A stretch of DNA of 64,000 bases. Origin: Amaranthus tricolor (Eukaryota; Streptophyta; Magnoliopsida; Caryophyllales; Amaranthaceae). The stretch covers positions 21,812,658 through 21,876,657 of the forward strand of contig NC_080048.1 in the NCBI RefSeq assembly GCF_026212465.1, written 5' to 3'. Below, in pieces: positions 1 to 13,492 of this stretch (the first letter of the stretch is position 1; each line of letters opens with the position of its first letter). The notes under the pieces were generated by a model. It was not told the origin of the DNA and made no database searches. It was given only the letters and a program-made list of their open reading frames with translations. The translations under genes were made by a program, and so were the position numbers.

Positions 1-1020
1 ACCATGTTTGAACTATTTTAAGCGAGTACATACCAAAAAAAGGTTAAAAACCTTAAAAACGCAATTTTGCACGTAATTTCAACCTTAGGACTATTGTTTT
101 CAAATCTAACCATTTCAAAAAAATTATATATGTATCGAGTGTTGTGTGCCATATTTCATTCCAAACAAAACAAATTTGAACTACTTTAAGCGAGTAAGTT
201 CCAAAAAAAAGCTCAAAAAACCACTAAAACACAACTTCGCACAAAATTTCAAGCATATGACTACTGTTTTCATATCTAATGATTTCAAAGCTATAATACA
301 TGTTAATTAGATTTGTGTTCAACCTTTCAAGCCAAACAAACCAAGTTTAAATTATTTAAAGGGAAAAAGTGCCAAAAACAGCTTAAAAACCCATAAAAAC
401 GCAACTTCGCACGTAATTTCAAGCATATGACTATTGTTTTCAAATCTAATGATTTAAAAAACTATAATACATGTTATTTAGTGTTGTGTTAAAACTTTCA
501 TGCCAAACAAACCATGTTTGAACTATTTTAAGCGAGTACATACCAAAAAAAGGTTAAAAACCTTAAAAACGCAATTTTGCACGTAATTTCAACCTTAGGA
601 CTATTGTTTTCAAATCTAACCATTTCAAAAAAATTATATATGTATCGAGTGTTGTGTGCCATATTTCATTCCAAACAAAACAAATTTGAACTACTTTAAG
701 CGAGTAAGTTCCAAAAAAAAGCTCAAAAAACCACTAAAACACAACTTCGCACAAAATTTCAAGCATATGACTACTGTTTTCATATCTAATGATTTCAAAG
801 CTATAATACATGTTAATTAGATTTGTGTTCAACCTTTCAAGCCAAACAAACCAAGTTTAAATTATTTAAAGGGAAAAAGTGCCAAAAACAGCTTAAAAAC
901 CCATAAAAACGCAACTTCGCACGTAATTTCAAGCATATGACTATTGTTTTCAAATCTAATGATTTAAAAAACTATAATACATGTTATTTAGTGTTGTCTT
1001 AAAACTTTCATGCCAAACAA
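1..1020 (+). repeat. Two adjacent copies of the 510-bp M1-M2-M3 trimer
   Basis: 1-510 and 511-1020 align without gaps. The only difference I see is 'gttgtgtta' near 485 against 'gttgtctta' near 995. The order is M1 (anchor 'ccatgtttgaacta', 'gcgagtacatacc'), M2 ('aaatttgaactac', 'gcgagtaagttcc') and M3 ('aagtttaaattattt', 'agggaaaaagtgcc'). This trimer is the variable building block of the larger HORs. Confidence 0.93.
40..54. repeat. Dyad symmetry AAGGTT-AAA-AACCTT in the M1 monomer (representative)
   Basis: A perfect 6-bp inverted repeat with a 3-bp spacer sits in the first M1. The same dyad recurs in M1, D and S3 monomers through the window. Variants keep the symmetry: 'ggttaataacc' in block C D-monomers, 'ggtaaaaaacc' in block C M1, and 'ggtttaaaaacc' in S3 at ~19730 and ~21955. 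Short dyads are common in centromeric satellites; a role here is inference. Confidence 0.7.
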
Positions 1021-4000
1021 ACCATGTTTGAACTATTTTAAGCGAGTACATACCAAAAAAAGGTTAAAAACCTTAAAAACGCAATTTTGCACGTAATTTC
1101 AACCTTAGGACTATTGTTTTCAAATCTAACCATTTCAAAAAAATTATATATGTATCGAGTGTTGTGTGCCATAGTTCATTCCAAACAAACCAAATTTGAA
1201 CTACTTTAAGCGAGTAAGTTCCAAAAAAAAGCTTAAAAAACCACTAAAACACAACTTCGCACAAAATTTCAAGCATATGACTACTGTTTTCAAATCTAAT
1301 GATTTCAAAGCTATAATACATGTTAATTAGAGTTGTGTTCAACCTTTCTTGCCAAAAAAACCAAGTTTAAACTATTTGAAGGGAAAAAGTGCCAAAAACA
1401 GCTTAAAAACCCATAAAAACGCAACTTCGCACGTAATTTCAAGCATATGACTATTGTTTTTAATTATTACCGTTTCAAAACAATAATATATACTAGTTAG
1501 TATTGTGTTCCAAGTGTCTATCCAAACAAATGAAGTTTGAACTAATTTAAGCGAGTAAGTGCCAAAAAATGCTTAAAAAACCTTAAAATCGAAACTTAGC
1601 ACGTAATTTTGAAGCATATTTCTATTGTTTTCAATTCTTATCATTTCTAAACAAGAATTTTTGTTAATTAGTATTGTGTTCTAAATTTCAATCCAAACAA
1701 ACCAAGTTTGATCTATTTAAGAGAATAATTAAAAAGGTTAAAAACCTTAAAAATTTAACTTTTATATAATTTCAACCATATAACTATTGTTTTCGATATA
1801 CCCAATTCAAAAAATTTATATATATTAATTAGTGTTGTGTGCCAAGTATTATACCAAGCAAACCAAGTTTGAACTACTTTAAGCAAGTAAGTGCAAAAAT
1901 ATGTTTAAAAAACCTTAAAAACTCAACTTCATAGGAAATTTCACACATATAACTATTTTTTTCTATTCAAACCATTCCAAGTTTCATGCAAAACAATACA
2001 AGTTTGAACTATTCCGCACGTAATTTCAAACATATGACTAATTTTTTCAATTTTAACAACTTCAAAACAACAATATATACCAAATAGTGTTGCGTGCAAA
2101 GTTTCATGCCAAAGAGACCATGTTTTAACTACTTTAAAGGACTAAGTGCTAAAAAAATGCTTAAAAGAACTTTTTAAACGCAACTTCGCACGTAAGTAAA
2201 TTTGTGTTCCAACTTTCATGCCAAAGAAACCAAGTTTAACTATTTTAAGCGAGTAAATGCCAAAAAAAGGTTAAAAACCATTAAAATACCACTTTGCACG
2301 TAATTTAAACCTTAGGACTATTGTTTTCAATTCTAACCATTTTAAAAAAACTATATATGTTAATGAGTGTTGGGTGCCAAGTTTCATGCCAAACAAACCA
2401 AAATTTGAACTACTTTAAGCGAGTAAGTTATAATACAAGCTTAAAAAACCTTAAAAACGCAACTTCGCACGAAATTTAAAACATATGATTATTTTTTAAA
2501 ATTTTGACAATGTAAAAACAACAATATAAACCATATAATGTTGTGTGCCAAGTTTCATGCCAAACAAACCATTTTGAACTACTTTAATGTAGTAAGTGCC
2601 AAAAAATGCTTAAAAAAACCTTATAACCGCAACTTCGCACTAATTTTCAAGCATATAACTATTATTTTAAAATCTAATGATTTAAAAAACTATAATACAT
2701 GTTATTTAGTGTTGTGTTCCAACTTTCATGCCAAACAAACCATGTTTGAACTATTTTAAGCGAGTACATACCAAAAAAAGGTTAAAAACCTTAAAAACGC
2801 AATTTTGCACGTAATTTCAACCTTAGGTCTATTGTTTTCAAATCTAACCATTTCAAAAAAATTATATATGTATCGAGTGTTGTGCGCCATATTTCATTCC
2901 AAACAAAACAAATTTGAACTACTTTAAGCGAGTAAGTTCCAAAAAAAAGCTCAAAAAACCACTAAAACACAACTTCGCACAAAATTTCAAGCATATGACT
3001 ACTGTTTTCAAATCTAATGATTTCAAAGCTATAATACATATTAATTAGATTTGTGTTCAACCTTTCATGCCAAACAAACCAAGTTTAAATTATTTAAAGG
3101 GAAAAAGTGCCAAAAACAACTTAAAAACCCATAAAAACGCAACTTCGCACGTAATTTCAAGCATATGATTATTGTTTTCAAATCTAATGATTTAAAAAAC
3201 TATAATACATGTTATTTAGTGTTGTTTTAAAACTTTAATGCGAAACAAACCATGTTTGAACTATTTTAAGCGAGTACATACCAAAAAAAGGTGAAAAACC
3301 TTAAAAACGCAATTTTGCACGTAATTTCAACCTTAGGACTATTGTTTTCAAATCTAACCATTTCAAAAAAATTATATATGTATCGAGTGTTGTGCGCCAT
3401 ATTTCATTCCAAACAAAACAAATTTGAACTACTTTAAGCGAGTAAGTTCCAAAAAAAAGCTCAAAAAACCACTAAAACACAACTTCGCACAAAATTTCAA
3501 GCATATGACTACTGTTTTCATATCTAATGATTTCAAAGCTATAATACATGTTAATTAGATTTGTGTTCAACCTTTCATGCCAAAGAAACCAAGTTTAAAT
3601 TATTTAAAGGGAAAAAGTGCCAAAAACAGCTTAAAAACCCATAAAAACGCAACTTCGCACGTAATTTCAAGCATATGACTATTGTTTTCAAATCTAATGA
3701 TTTAAAAAACTATAATACTTGTTATTTAGTGTTGTGTTAAAACTTTCATGCCAAACAAACCATGTTTGAACTATTTTAAGCGAGTACATACCAAAAAACG
3801 GTTAAAAACCTTAAAAACGCAATTTTGCACGTAATTTCAACCTTAGGACTATTGTTTTCAAATCTAACCATTTCAAAAAAATTATATATGTATCGAGTGT
3901 TGTGTGCCATATTTCATTCCAAACAAAACAAATTTGAACTACTTTAAGCGAGTAAGTTCCAAAAAAAACATCAAAAAACCACTAAAACACAACTTCGCAC

Positions 4001-5477
4001 AAAATTTCAAGCATATGACTACTGTTTTCAAATCTAATGATTTCAAAGCTATAATACTTGTTAATTAGAGTTGTGTTCAACCTTTCATGCCAAACAAACC
4101 AAGTTTAAACTATTTGAAGGGAAAAAGTGCCAAAAACAGCTTAAAAACCCATAAAAACGCAACTTCGCACGTAATTTCAAGCATATGACTATTGTTTTTA
4201 ATTCTTACCGTTTCAAAACAATAATATATACTAGTTAGTATTCTGTTCCAAGTGTCTATCCAAACAAATGAAGTTTGAACTAATTTAAGCGAGTAAGTGC
4301 CAAAAAATGCTTAAAAAACCTTAAAACCGAAACTTAGCACGTAATTTTGAAGCATATTTATATTGTTTTCAATTCTTATCATTTCTAAAGAAGAATTTTT
4401 GTTAATTAGTATTGTGTTCTAAATTTCAATCCAAACAAACCAAGTTTGATCTATTTAAGAGAATAATTAAAAAGGTTAAAAACCTTAAAAATTTAACTTT
4501 TATATAATTTCAACCATATAACTATTGTTTTCGATATACCCAATTCAAAAAATTTATATATATTAATTAGTGTTGTGTGCCAAGTATTATACCAAGCAAA
4601 CCAAGTTTGAACTACTTTAAGCAAGTAAGTGCAAAAAAATGTTTAAAAAACCTTAAAAACTCAACTTCGTACGAAATTTCACACATATAACTATTTTTTT
4701 CTATTCAAACCATTCCAAGTTTCATGCAAAACAATACAAGTTTGAACTATTCCGCACGTAATTTCAAACATATGACTAATTTTTTTCAATTTTAACAACT
4801 TCAAAACAACAATATATACCAAATAGTGTTGCGTGCAAAGTTTCATGCCAAAGAGACCATGTTTTAACTACTTTAAAGGACTAAGTGCTAAAAAAATGCT
4901 TAAAAGAACTTTATAAACGCAACTTCGCACGTAAGTAAATTTGTGTTCCAACTTTCATGCCAAAGAAACCAAGTTTAACTATTTTAAGCGAGTAAATGCC
5001 AAAAAAAGGTTAAAAACCTTAAAAATACCACTTTGCACGTAATTTAAACCTTAGGACTATTGTTTTCAATTCTAACCATTTTAAAATAACTATATATGTT
5101 AATGAGTGTTGGGTGCCAAGTTTCATGCCAAACAAACCAAAATTTGAACTACTTTAAGCGAGTAAGTTATAATACAAGCTTAAAAAACCTTAAAAACGCA
5201 ACTTCGCACGAAATTTCAAACATATGATTATTTTTTAAAATTTTGACAATGTAAAAACAACAATATAAACCATATAATGTTGTGTGCCAAGTTTCATGCC
5301 AAACAAACCATTTTGAACTACTTTAATGTAGTAAGTGCCAAAAAATGCTTAAAAAAACCTTATAACCGCAACTTCGCACTAATTTTCAAGCATATAACTA
5401 TTATTTTAAAATCTAATGATTTAAAAAACTATAATACATGTTATTTAGTGTTGTGTTCCAACTTTCATGCCAAATAA
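511..5477 (+). repeat. Left copy of a ~4967-bp tandem segmental duplication
   Basis: This segment holds the end of HOR A-0 plus all of A-1 and repeats directly as 5478-10445. Shared private variants include 'ttattacc' (~1460/6428), 'accattaaaatacc' (~2277/7244), 'aactttttaaacgc' (~2169), 'actttaatgcgaaac' (~3232/8199), 'aaaacatcaaaa' (~3967/8935) and 'caaataaacc' (5471/~10440). The only difference noticed is one extra A in the right copy near 8603. Confidence 0.9.
2538..5276 (+). repeat. HOR copy A-1, 2739 bp, n = 3 trimers
   Basis: It runs from one T-monomer landmark (upstream of 'ccattttgaactac') to the next. T is followed by trimers starting near 2740, 3250 and 3760, then the G-D-K-S1-S2-S3-P core. 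It is duplicated as 7505-10244. Confidence 0.92.
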
Positions 5478-7504
5478 ACCATGTTTGAACTATTTTAAGC
5501 GAGTACATACCAAAAAAAGGTTAAAAACCTTAAAAACGCAATTTTGCACGTAATTTCAACCTTAGGACTATTGTTTTCAAATCTAACCATTTCAAAAAAA
5601 TTATATATGTATCGAGTGTTGTGTGCCATATTTCATTCCAAACAAAACAAATTTGAACTACTTTAAGCGAGTAAGTTCCAAAAAAAAGCTCAAAAAACCA
5701 CTAAAACACAACTTCGCACAAAATTTCAAGCATATGACTACTGTTTTCATATCTAATGATTTCAAAGCTATAATACATGTTAATTAGATTTGTGTTCAAC
5801 CTTTCAAGCCAAACAAACCAAGTTTAAATTATTTAAAGGGAAAAAGTGCCAAAAACAGCTTAAAAACCCATAAAAACGCAACTTCGCACGTAATTTCAAG
5901 CATATGACTATTGTTTTCAAATCTAATGATTTAAAAAACTATAATACATGTTATTTAGTGTTGTCTTAAAACTTTCATGCCAAACAAACCATGTTTGAAC
6001 TATTTTAAGCGAGTACATACCAAAAAAAGGTTAAAAACCTTAAAAACGCAATTTTGCACGTAATTTCAACCTTAGGACTATTGTTTTCAAATCTAACCAT
6101 TTCAAAAAAATTATATATGTATCGAGTGTTGTGTGCCATAGTTCATTCCAAACAAACCAAATTTGAACTACTTTAAGCGAGTAAGTTCCAAAAAAAAGCT
6201 TAAAAAACCACTAAAACACAACTTCGCACAAAATTTCAAGCATATGACTACTGTTTTCAAATCTAATGATTTCAAAGCTATAATACATGTTAATTAGAGT
6301 TGTGTTCAACCTTTCTTGCCAAAAAAACCAAGTTTAAACTATTTGAAGGGAAAAAGTGCCAAAAACAGCTTAAAAACCCATAAAAACGCAACTTCGCACG
6401 TAATTTCAAGCATATGACTATTGTTTTTAATTATTACCGTTTCAAAACAATAATATATACTAGTTAGTATTGTGTTCCAAGTGTCTATCCAAACAAATGA
6501 AGTTTGAACTAATTTAAGCGAGTAAGTGCCAAAAAATGCTTAAAAAACCTTAAAATCGAAACTTAGCACGTAATTTTGAAGCATATTTCTATTGTTTTCA
6601 ATTCTTATCATTTCTAAACAAGAATTTTTGTTAATTAGTATTGTGTTCTAAATTTCAATCCAAACAAACCAAGTTTGATCTATTTAAGAGAATAATTAAA
6701 AAGGTTAAAAACCTTAAAAATTTAACTTTTATATAATTTCAACCATATAACTATTGTTTTCGATATACCCAATTCAAAAAATTTATATATATTAATTAGT
6801 GTTGTGTGCCAAGTATTATACCAAGCAAACCAAGTTTGAACTACTTTAAGCAAGTAAGTGCAAAAATATGTTTAAAAAACCTTAAAAACTCAACTTCATA
6901 GGAAATTTCACACATATAACTATTTTTTTCTATTCAAACCATTCCAAGTTTCATGCAAAACAATACAAGTTTGAACTATTCCGCACGTAATTTCAAACAT
7001 ATGACTAATTTTTTCAATTTTAACAACTTCAAAACAACAATATATACCAAATAGTGTTGCGTGCAAAGTTTCATGCCAAAGAGACCATGTTTTAACTACT
7101 TTAAAGGACTAAGTGCTAAAAAAATGCTTAAAAGAACTTTTTAAACGCAACTTCGCACGTAAGTAAATTTGTGTTCCAACTTTCATGCCAAAGAAACCAA
7201 GTTTAACTATTTTAAGCGAGTAAATGCCAAAAAAAGGTTAAAAACCATTAAAATACCACTTTGCACGTAATTTAAACCTTAGGACTATTGTTTTCAATTC
7301 TAACCATTTTAAAAAAACTATATATGTTAATGAGTGTTGGGTGCCAAGTTTCATGCCAAACAAACCAAAATTTGAACTACTTTAAGCGAGTAAGTTATAA
7401 TACAAGCTTAAAAAACCTTAAAAACGCAACTTCGCACGAAATTTAAAACATATGATTATTTTTTAAAATTTTGACAATGTAAAAACAACAATATAAACCA
7501 TATA
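5277..7504 (+). repeat. HOR copy A-2, 2228 bp, n = 2 trimers (reference unit)
   Basis: I measured the monomers here. Anchor positions are 5315 (T), 5487 (M1), 5655 (M2), 5826 (M3), 5997 (M1), 6165 (M2), 6336 (M3), 6506 (G), 6677 (D), 6838 (K), 6973 (S1), 7094 (S2), 7205 (S3), 7374 (P) and 7543 (next T). Ten intervals other than D and the short ones are 168-172 bp. D is 161 bp. The intervals after K, S1 and S2 are 135, 121 and 111 bp, so those monomers carry internal deletions fixed in the HOR. Confidence 0.93.
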
Positions 7505-10445
7505 ATGTTGTGTGCCAAGTTTCATGCCAAACAAACCATTTTGAACTACTTTAATGTAGTAAGTGCCAAAAAATGCTTAAAAAAACCTTATAACCGCAAC
7601 TTCGCACTAATTTTCAAGCATATAACTATTATTTTAAAATCTAATGATTTAAAAAACTATAATACATGTTATTTAGTGTTGTGTTCCAACTTTCATGCCA
7701 AACAAACCATGTTTGAACTATTTTAAGCGAGTACATACCAAAAAAAGGTTAAAAACCTTAAAAACGCAATTTTGCACGTAATTTCAACCTTAGGTCTATT
7801 GTTTTCAAATCTAACCATTTCAAAAAAATTATATATGTATCGAGTGTTGTGCGCCATATTTCATTCCAAACAAAACAAATTTGAACTACTTTAAGCGAGT
7901 AAGTTCCAAAAAAAAGCTCAAAAAACCACTAAAACACAACTTCGCACAAAATTTCAAGCATATGACTACTGTTTTCAAATCTAATGATTTCAAAGCTATA
8001 ATACATATTAATTAGATTTGTGTTCAACCTTTCATGCCAAACAAACCAAGTTTAAATTATTTAAAGGGAAAAAGTGCCAAAAACAACTTAAAAACCCATA
8101 AAAACGCAACTTCGCACGTAATTTCAAGCATATGATTATTGTTTTCAAATCTAATGATTTAAAAAACTATAATACATGTTATTTAGTGTTGTTTTAAAAC
8201 TTTAATGCGAAACAAACCATGTTTGAACTATTTTAAGCGAGTACATACCAAAAAAAGGTGAAAAACCTTAAAAACGCAATTTTGCACGTAATTTCAACCT
8301 TAGGACTATTGTTTTCAAATCTAACCATTTCAAAAAAATTATATATGTATCGAGTGTTGTGCGCCATATTTCATTCCAAACAAAACAAATTTGAACTACT
8401 TTAAGCGAGTAAGTTCCAAAAAAAAGCTCAAAAAACCACTAAAACACAACTTCGCACAAAATTTCAAGCATATGACTACTGTTTTCATATCTAATGATTT
8501 CAAAGCTATAATACATGTTAATTAGATTTGTGTTCAACCTTTCATGCCAAAGAAACCAAGTTTAAATTATTTAAAGGGAAAAAGTGCCAAAAACAGCTTA
8601 AAAAACCCATAAAAACGCAACTTCGCACGTAATTTCAAGCATATGACTATTGTTTTCAAATCTAATGATTTAAAAAACTATAATACTTGTTATTTAGTGT
8701 TGTGTTAAAACTTTCATGCCAAACAAACCATGTTTGAACTATTTTAAGCGAGTACATACCAAAAAACGGTTAAAAACCTTAAAAACGCAATTTTGCACGT
8801 AATTTCAACCTTAGGACTATTGTTTTCAAATCTAACCATTTCAAAAAAATTATATATGTATCGAGTGTTGTGTGCCATATTTCATTCCAAACAAAACAAA
8901 TTTGAACTACTTTAAGCGAGTAAGTTCCAAAAAAAACATCAAAAAACCACTAAAACACAACTTCGCACAAAATTTCAAGCATATGACTACTGTTTTCAAA
9001 TCTAATGATTTCAAAGCTATAATACTTGTTAATTAGAGTTGTGTTCAACCTTTCATGCCAAACAAACCAAGTTTAAACTATTTGAAGGGAAAAAGTGCCA
9101 AAAACAGCTTAAAAACCCATAAAAACGCAACTTCGCACGTAATTTCAAGCATATGACTATTGTTTTTAATTCTTACCGTTTCAAAACAATAATATATACT
9201 AGTTAGTATTCTGTTCCAAGTGTCTATCCAAACAAATGAAGTTTGAACTAATTTAAGCGAGTAAGTGCCAAAAAATGCTTAAAAAACCTTAAAACCGAAA
9301 CTTAGCACGTAATTTTGAAGCATATTTATATTGTTTTCAATTCTTATCATTTCTAAAGAAGAATTTTTGTTAATTAGTATTGTGTTCTAAATTTCAATCC
9401 AAACAAACCAAGTTTGATCTATTTAAGAGAATAATTAAAAAGGTTAAAAACCTTAAAAATTTAACTTTTATATAATTTCAACCATATAACTATTGTTTTC
9501 GATATACCCAATTCAAAAAATTTATATATATTAATTAGTGTTGTGTGCCAAGTATTATACCAAGCAAACCAAGTTTGAACTACTTTAAGCAAGTAAGTGC
9601 AAAAAAATGTTTAAAAAACCTTAAAAACTCAACTTCGTACGAAATTTCACACATATAACTATTTTTTTCTATTCAAACCATTCCAAGTTTCATGCAAAAC
9701 AATACAAGTTTGAACTATTCCGCACGTAATTTCAAACATATGACTAATTTTTTTCAATTTTAACAACTTCAAAACAACAATATATACCAAATAGTGTTGC
9801 GTGCAAAGTTTCATGCCAAAGAGACCATGTTTTAACTACTTTAAAGGACTAAGTGCTAAAAAAATGCTTAAAAGAACTTTATAAACGCAACTTCGCACGT
9901 AAGTAAATTTGTGTTCCAACTTTCATGCCAAAGAAACCAAGTTTAACTATTTTAAGCGAGTAAATGCCAAAAAAAGGTTAAAAACCTTAAAAATACCACT
10001 TTGCACGTAATTTAAACCTTAGGACTATTGTTTTCAATTCTAACCATTTTAAAATAACTATATATGTTAATGAGTGTTGGGTGCCAAGTTTCATGCCAAA
10101 CAAACCAAAATTTGAACTACTTTAAGCGAGTAAGTTATAATACAAGCTTAAAAAACCTTAAAAACGCAACTTCGCACGAAATTTCAAACATATGATTATT
10201 TTTTAAAATTTTGACAATGTAAAAACAACAATATAAACCATATAATGTTGTGTGCCAAGTTTCATGCCAAACAAACCATTTTGAACTACTTTAATGTAGT
10301 AAGTGCCAAAAAATGCTTAAAAAAACCTTATAACCGCAACTTCGCACTAATTTTCAAGCATATAACTATTATTTTAAAATCTAATGATTTAAAAAACTAT
10401 AATACATGTTATTTAGTGTTGTGTTCCAACTTTCATGCCAAATAA
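5478..10445 (+). repeat. Right copy of the ~4967-bp tandem segmental duplication
   Basis: It matches 511-5477 base for base apart from one inserted A near 8603. Beyond 10445 the similarity to 5478 onward drops: 'aacctttaaaacgc' replaces 'aaccttaaaaacgc' near 10498, and 'gttgtgcgcc' replaces 'gttgtgtgcc' near 10588. The duplication therefore ends at the T/M1 boundary. Confidence 0.9.
7505..10244 (+). repeat. HOR copy A-3, 2740 bp, n = 3 trimers
   Basis: Right-hand duplicate of A-1, with trimers from about 7707, 8217 and 8728 followed by the core. It is one base longer because of an extra A in an A-run near 8603. Confidence 0.92.
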
Positions 10446-13400
10446 ACCATGTTTGAACTATTTTAAGCGAGTACATACCAAAAAAAGGTTAAAAACCTTT
10501 AAAACGCAATTTTGCACGTAATTTCAACCTTAGGACTATTGTTTTCAAATCTAACCATTTCAAAAAAATTATATATGTATCGAGTGTTGTGCGCCATATT
10601 TCATTCCAAACAAAACAAATTTGAACTACTTTAAGCGAGTAAGTTCTAAAAAAAAGATCAAAAAACCACTAAAACACAACTTCGCACAAAATTTCAAGCA
10701 TATGACTACTGTTTTCAAATCTAATGATTTCAAAGCTATAATACATGTTAATTAGATTTGTGTTCAACCTTTCATGCCAAACAAACCAAGTTTAAATTAT
10801 TTAAAGGGAAAAAGTGCCAAAAACAACTTAAAAACCCATAAAAACGCAACTTCGCACGTAATTTCAAGCATATGACTATTGTTTTCAAATCTAATGATTT
10901 AAAAAACTATAATACATGTTATTTAGTGTTGTGTTAAAACTTTAATGCGAAACAAACCATGTTTGAACTATTTTAAGCGAGTACATACCAAAAAAAGGTT
11001 AAAAACCTTAAAAACGCAATTTTGCACGTAATTTCAACCTTAGGACTATTGTTTTCAAATCTAACCATTTCAAAAAAATTATATATGTATCGAGTGTTGT
11101 GTGCCATATTTCATTCCAAAAAAACAAATTTGAACTACTTTAAGCGAGTAAGTTCCAAAAAAAAGCTCAAAAAACCACTAAAACACAACTTCGCACAAAA
11201 TTTCCAGCGTATGACTACTGTTTTCATATCTAATGATTTCAAAGCTATAATACATGTTAATTAGATTTGTGTTCAACCTTTCATGCCAAACAAACCAAGT
11301 TTAAATTATTTAAAGGGAAAAAGTGCCAAAAACAGCTTAAAAACCCATAAAAACGTCACTTCGCACGTAATTTCAAGCATATGACTATTGTTTTCAAATC
11401 TAATGATTTAAAAAACTATAATACATGTTATTTAGTGTTGTGTTAAAACTTTCATGCCAAACAAACCATGTTTGAACTATTTTAAGCGAGTACATACCAA
11501 AAAAAGGTTAAAAACCTTAAAAACGCAATTTTGCACGTAATTTCAACCTTAGGACTATTGTTTTCAAATCTAACCATTTCAAAAAAATTATATATGTATC
11601 GAGTGTTGTGTGCCATATTTCATTCCAAACAAAACAAATTTGAACTACTTTAAGCGAGTAAGTTCCAAAAAAAAAGCTCAAAAAACCACTAAAACACAAC
11701 TTCGCACAAAATTTCAAGCATATGACTACTGTTTTCATATCTAATGATTTCAAAGCTATAATACATGTTAATTAGATTTGTGTTCAACCTTTCAAGCCAA
11801 ACAAACCAAGTTTAAATTATTTAAAGGGAAAAAGTGCCAAAAACAGCTTAAAAACCCATAAAAACGCAACTTCGCACGTAATTTCATGCATATGACTATT
11901 GTTTTCAAATCTAATGATTTAAAAAACTATAATACATGTTATTTAGTGTTGTCTTAAAACTTTCATGCCATACAAACCATGTTTGAACTATTTTAAGCGA
12001 GTACATACCAAAAAAAGGTTAAAAACCTTAAAAACGCAATTTTGCACGTAATTTCAACCTTAGGACTATTGTTTTCAAATCTAACCATTTCATACAAATT
12101 ATATATGTATCGAGTGTTGTGTGCCATGGTTCATTCCAAAAAAACCAAATTTGAACTACTTTAAGCGAGTAAGTTCCAAAAAAAAGCTTAAAAAACCACT
12201 AAAACACAACTTCGCACAAAATTTCAAGCATATGACTACTGTTTTCAAATCTAATGATTTCAAAGCTATAATACATGTTAATTAGAGTTGTGTTCAACCT
12301 TTCATGCCAAACAAACCAAGTTTAAACTATTTGAAGGGAAAAAGTGCCAAAAACAGCTTAAAAACCCATAAAAACGCAACTTCGCACGTAATTTCAAGCA
12401 TATGACTATTGTTTTTAATTCTTACCGTTTCAAAACAATAATATATACTAGTTAGTATTCTGTTCCAAGTGTCTATCCAAACAAATGAAGTTTGAACTAA
12501 TTTAAGCGAGTAAGTGCCAAAAAATGCTTAAAAAACCTTAAAACCGAAACTTAGCACGTAATTTTGAAGCATATTTCTATTGTTTTCAGTTCTTATCATT
12601 TCTAAACAAGAATTTTTGTTAATTAGTATTGTGTTCTAAATTTCAATCCAAACAAACCAAGTTTGATCTATTTAAGAGAATAATTAAAAAGGTTAAAAAC
12701 CTTAAAAATTTAACTTTTATATAATTTCAACCATATAACTATTGTTTTCGATATACCCAATTCAAAAAATTTATATATATTAATTAGTGTTGTGTGCCAA
12801 GTATTATACCAAGCAAACCAAGTTTGAACTACTTTAAGCAAGTAAGTGCAAAAAAATGTTTAAAAAACCTTAAAAACTCAACTTCGTACGAAATTTCACA
12901 CATATAACTATTTTTTTCTATTCAAACCATTCCAAGTTTCATGCAAAACAATACAAGTTTGAACTATTCCGCACGTAATTTCAAACATATGACTAATTTT
13001 TTCAATTTTAACAACTTCAAAACAACAATATATACCAAATAGTGTTGCGTGCAAAGTTTTATGCCAAAGAGACCATGTTTTAACTACTTTAAAGGACTAA
13101 GTGCTAAAAAAATGCTTAAAAGAACTTTATAAACGCAACTTCGCACGTAAGTAAATTTGTGTTCCAACTTTCATGCCAAAGAAACCAAGTTTAACTATTT
13201 TAAGCGAGTAAATGCCAAAAAAAGGTTAAAAACCTTAAAAATACCAATTTGCACGTAATATAAATCATAGGACTATTGTTTTCAATTCTAACCATTTTAA
13301 AAAAACTATATATGTTAATGAGTGTTGGGTGCCAAGTTTCATGCCAAACAAACCAAAGTTTGAACTACTTTAAGCGAGTAAGTTATAATACAAGCTTAAA

Positions 13401-13492
13401 AAACCTTAAAAACGCAACTTCGCAAGAAATTTCAAACATATGATTATTTTTTAAAATTTTGACAATGTAAAAACAACAATATAAACCATGTA
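10245..13492 (+). repeat. HOR copy A-4, 3248 bp, n = 4 trimers
   Basis: Trimers begin near 10446, 10956, 11465 and 11976, then the core follows. Sub-variants include 'tcatgcatatgac' near 11885 and 'gccatggttcattcc' near 12123, both shared with A-5 but not with A-0 to A-3. Confidence 0.9.

Larger units (their letters stand above)
1..2537 (+). repeat. HOR copy A-0 (partial, at least 3 trimers + core)
   Basis: The window opens exactly at an M1 monomer. Three trimers start at 1, 511 and 1021; the third leads into the core through the M3-to-G transition near 1455 ('tttttaattattacc'). The G, D, K, S1, S2, S3 and P monomers follow up to 2537. The T monomer and any earlier trimers lie upstream of the window. 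A private variant, 'ttattacc' at ~1460 instead of the usual 'ttcttacc', recurs only at ~6428. Confidence 0.9.

Noticed and set aside
2538..2759. Recurrent open frame of ~73 codons (start MLCAKFHAKQ), repeated at every T monomer
   Set aside because: It spans T and the start of M1, its length follows the repeat, it recurs only where the satellite recurs, and the monomer length is not a multiple of three. No start context, codon signature or family resemblance supports a protein.
6838..7205. The short K, S1 and S2 intervals as recent deletions
   Set aside because: The same 135/121/111-bp spacings recur in all domain A units, and similar short spacings occur in B0, so they are old, fixed features of the HOR.
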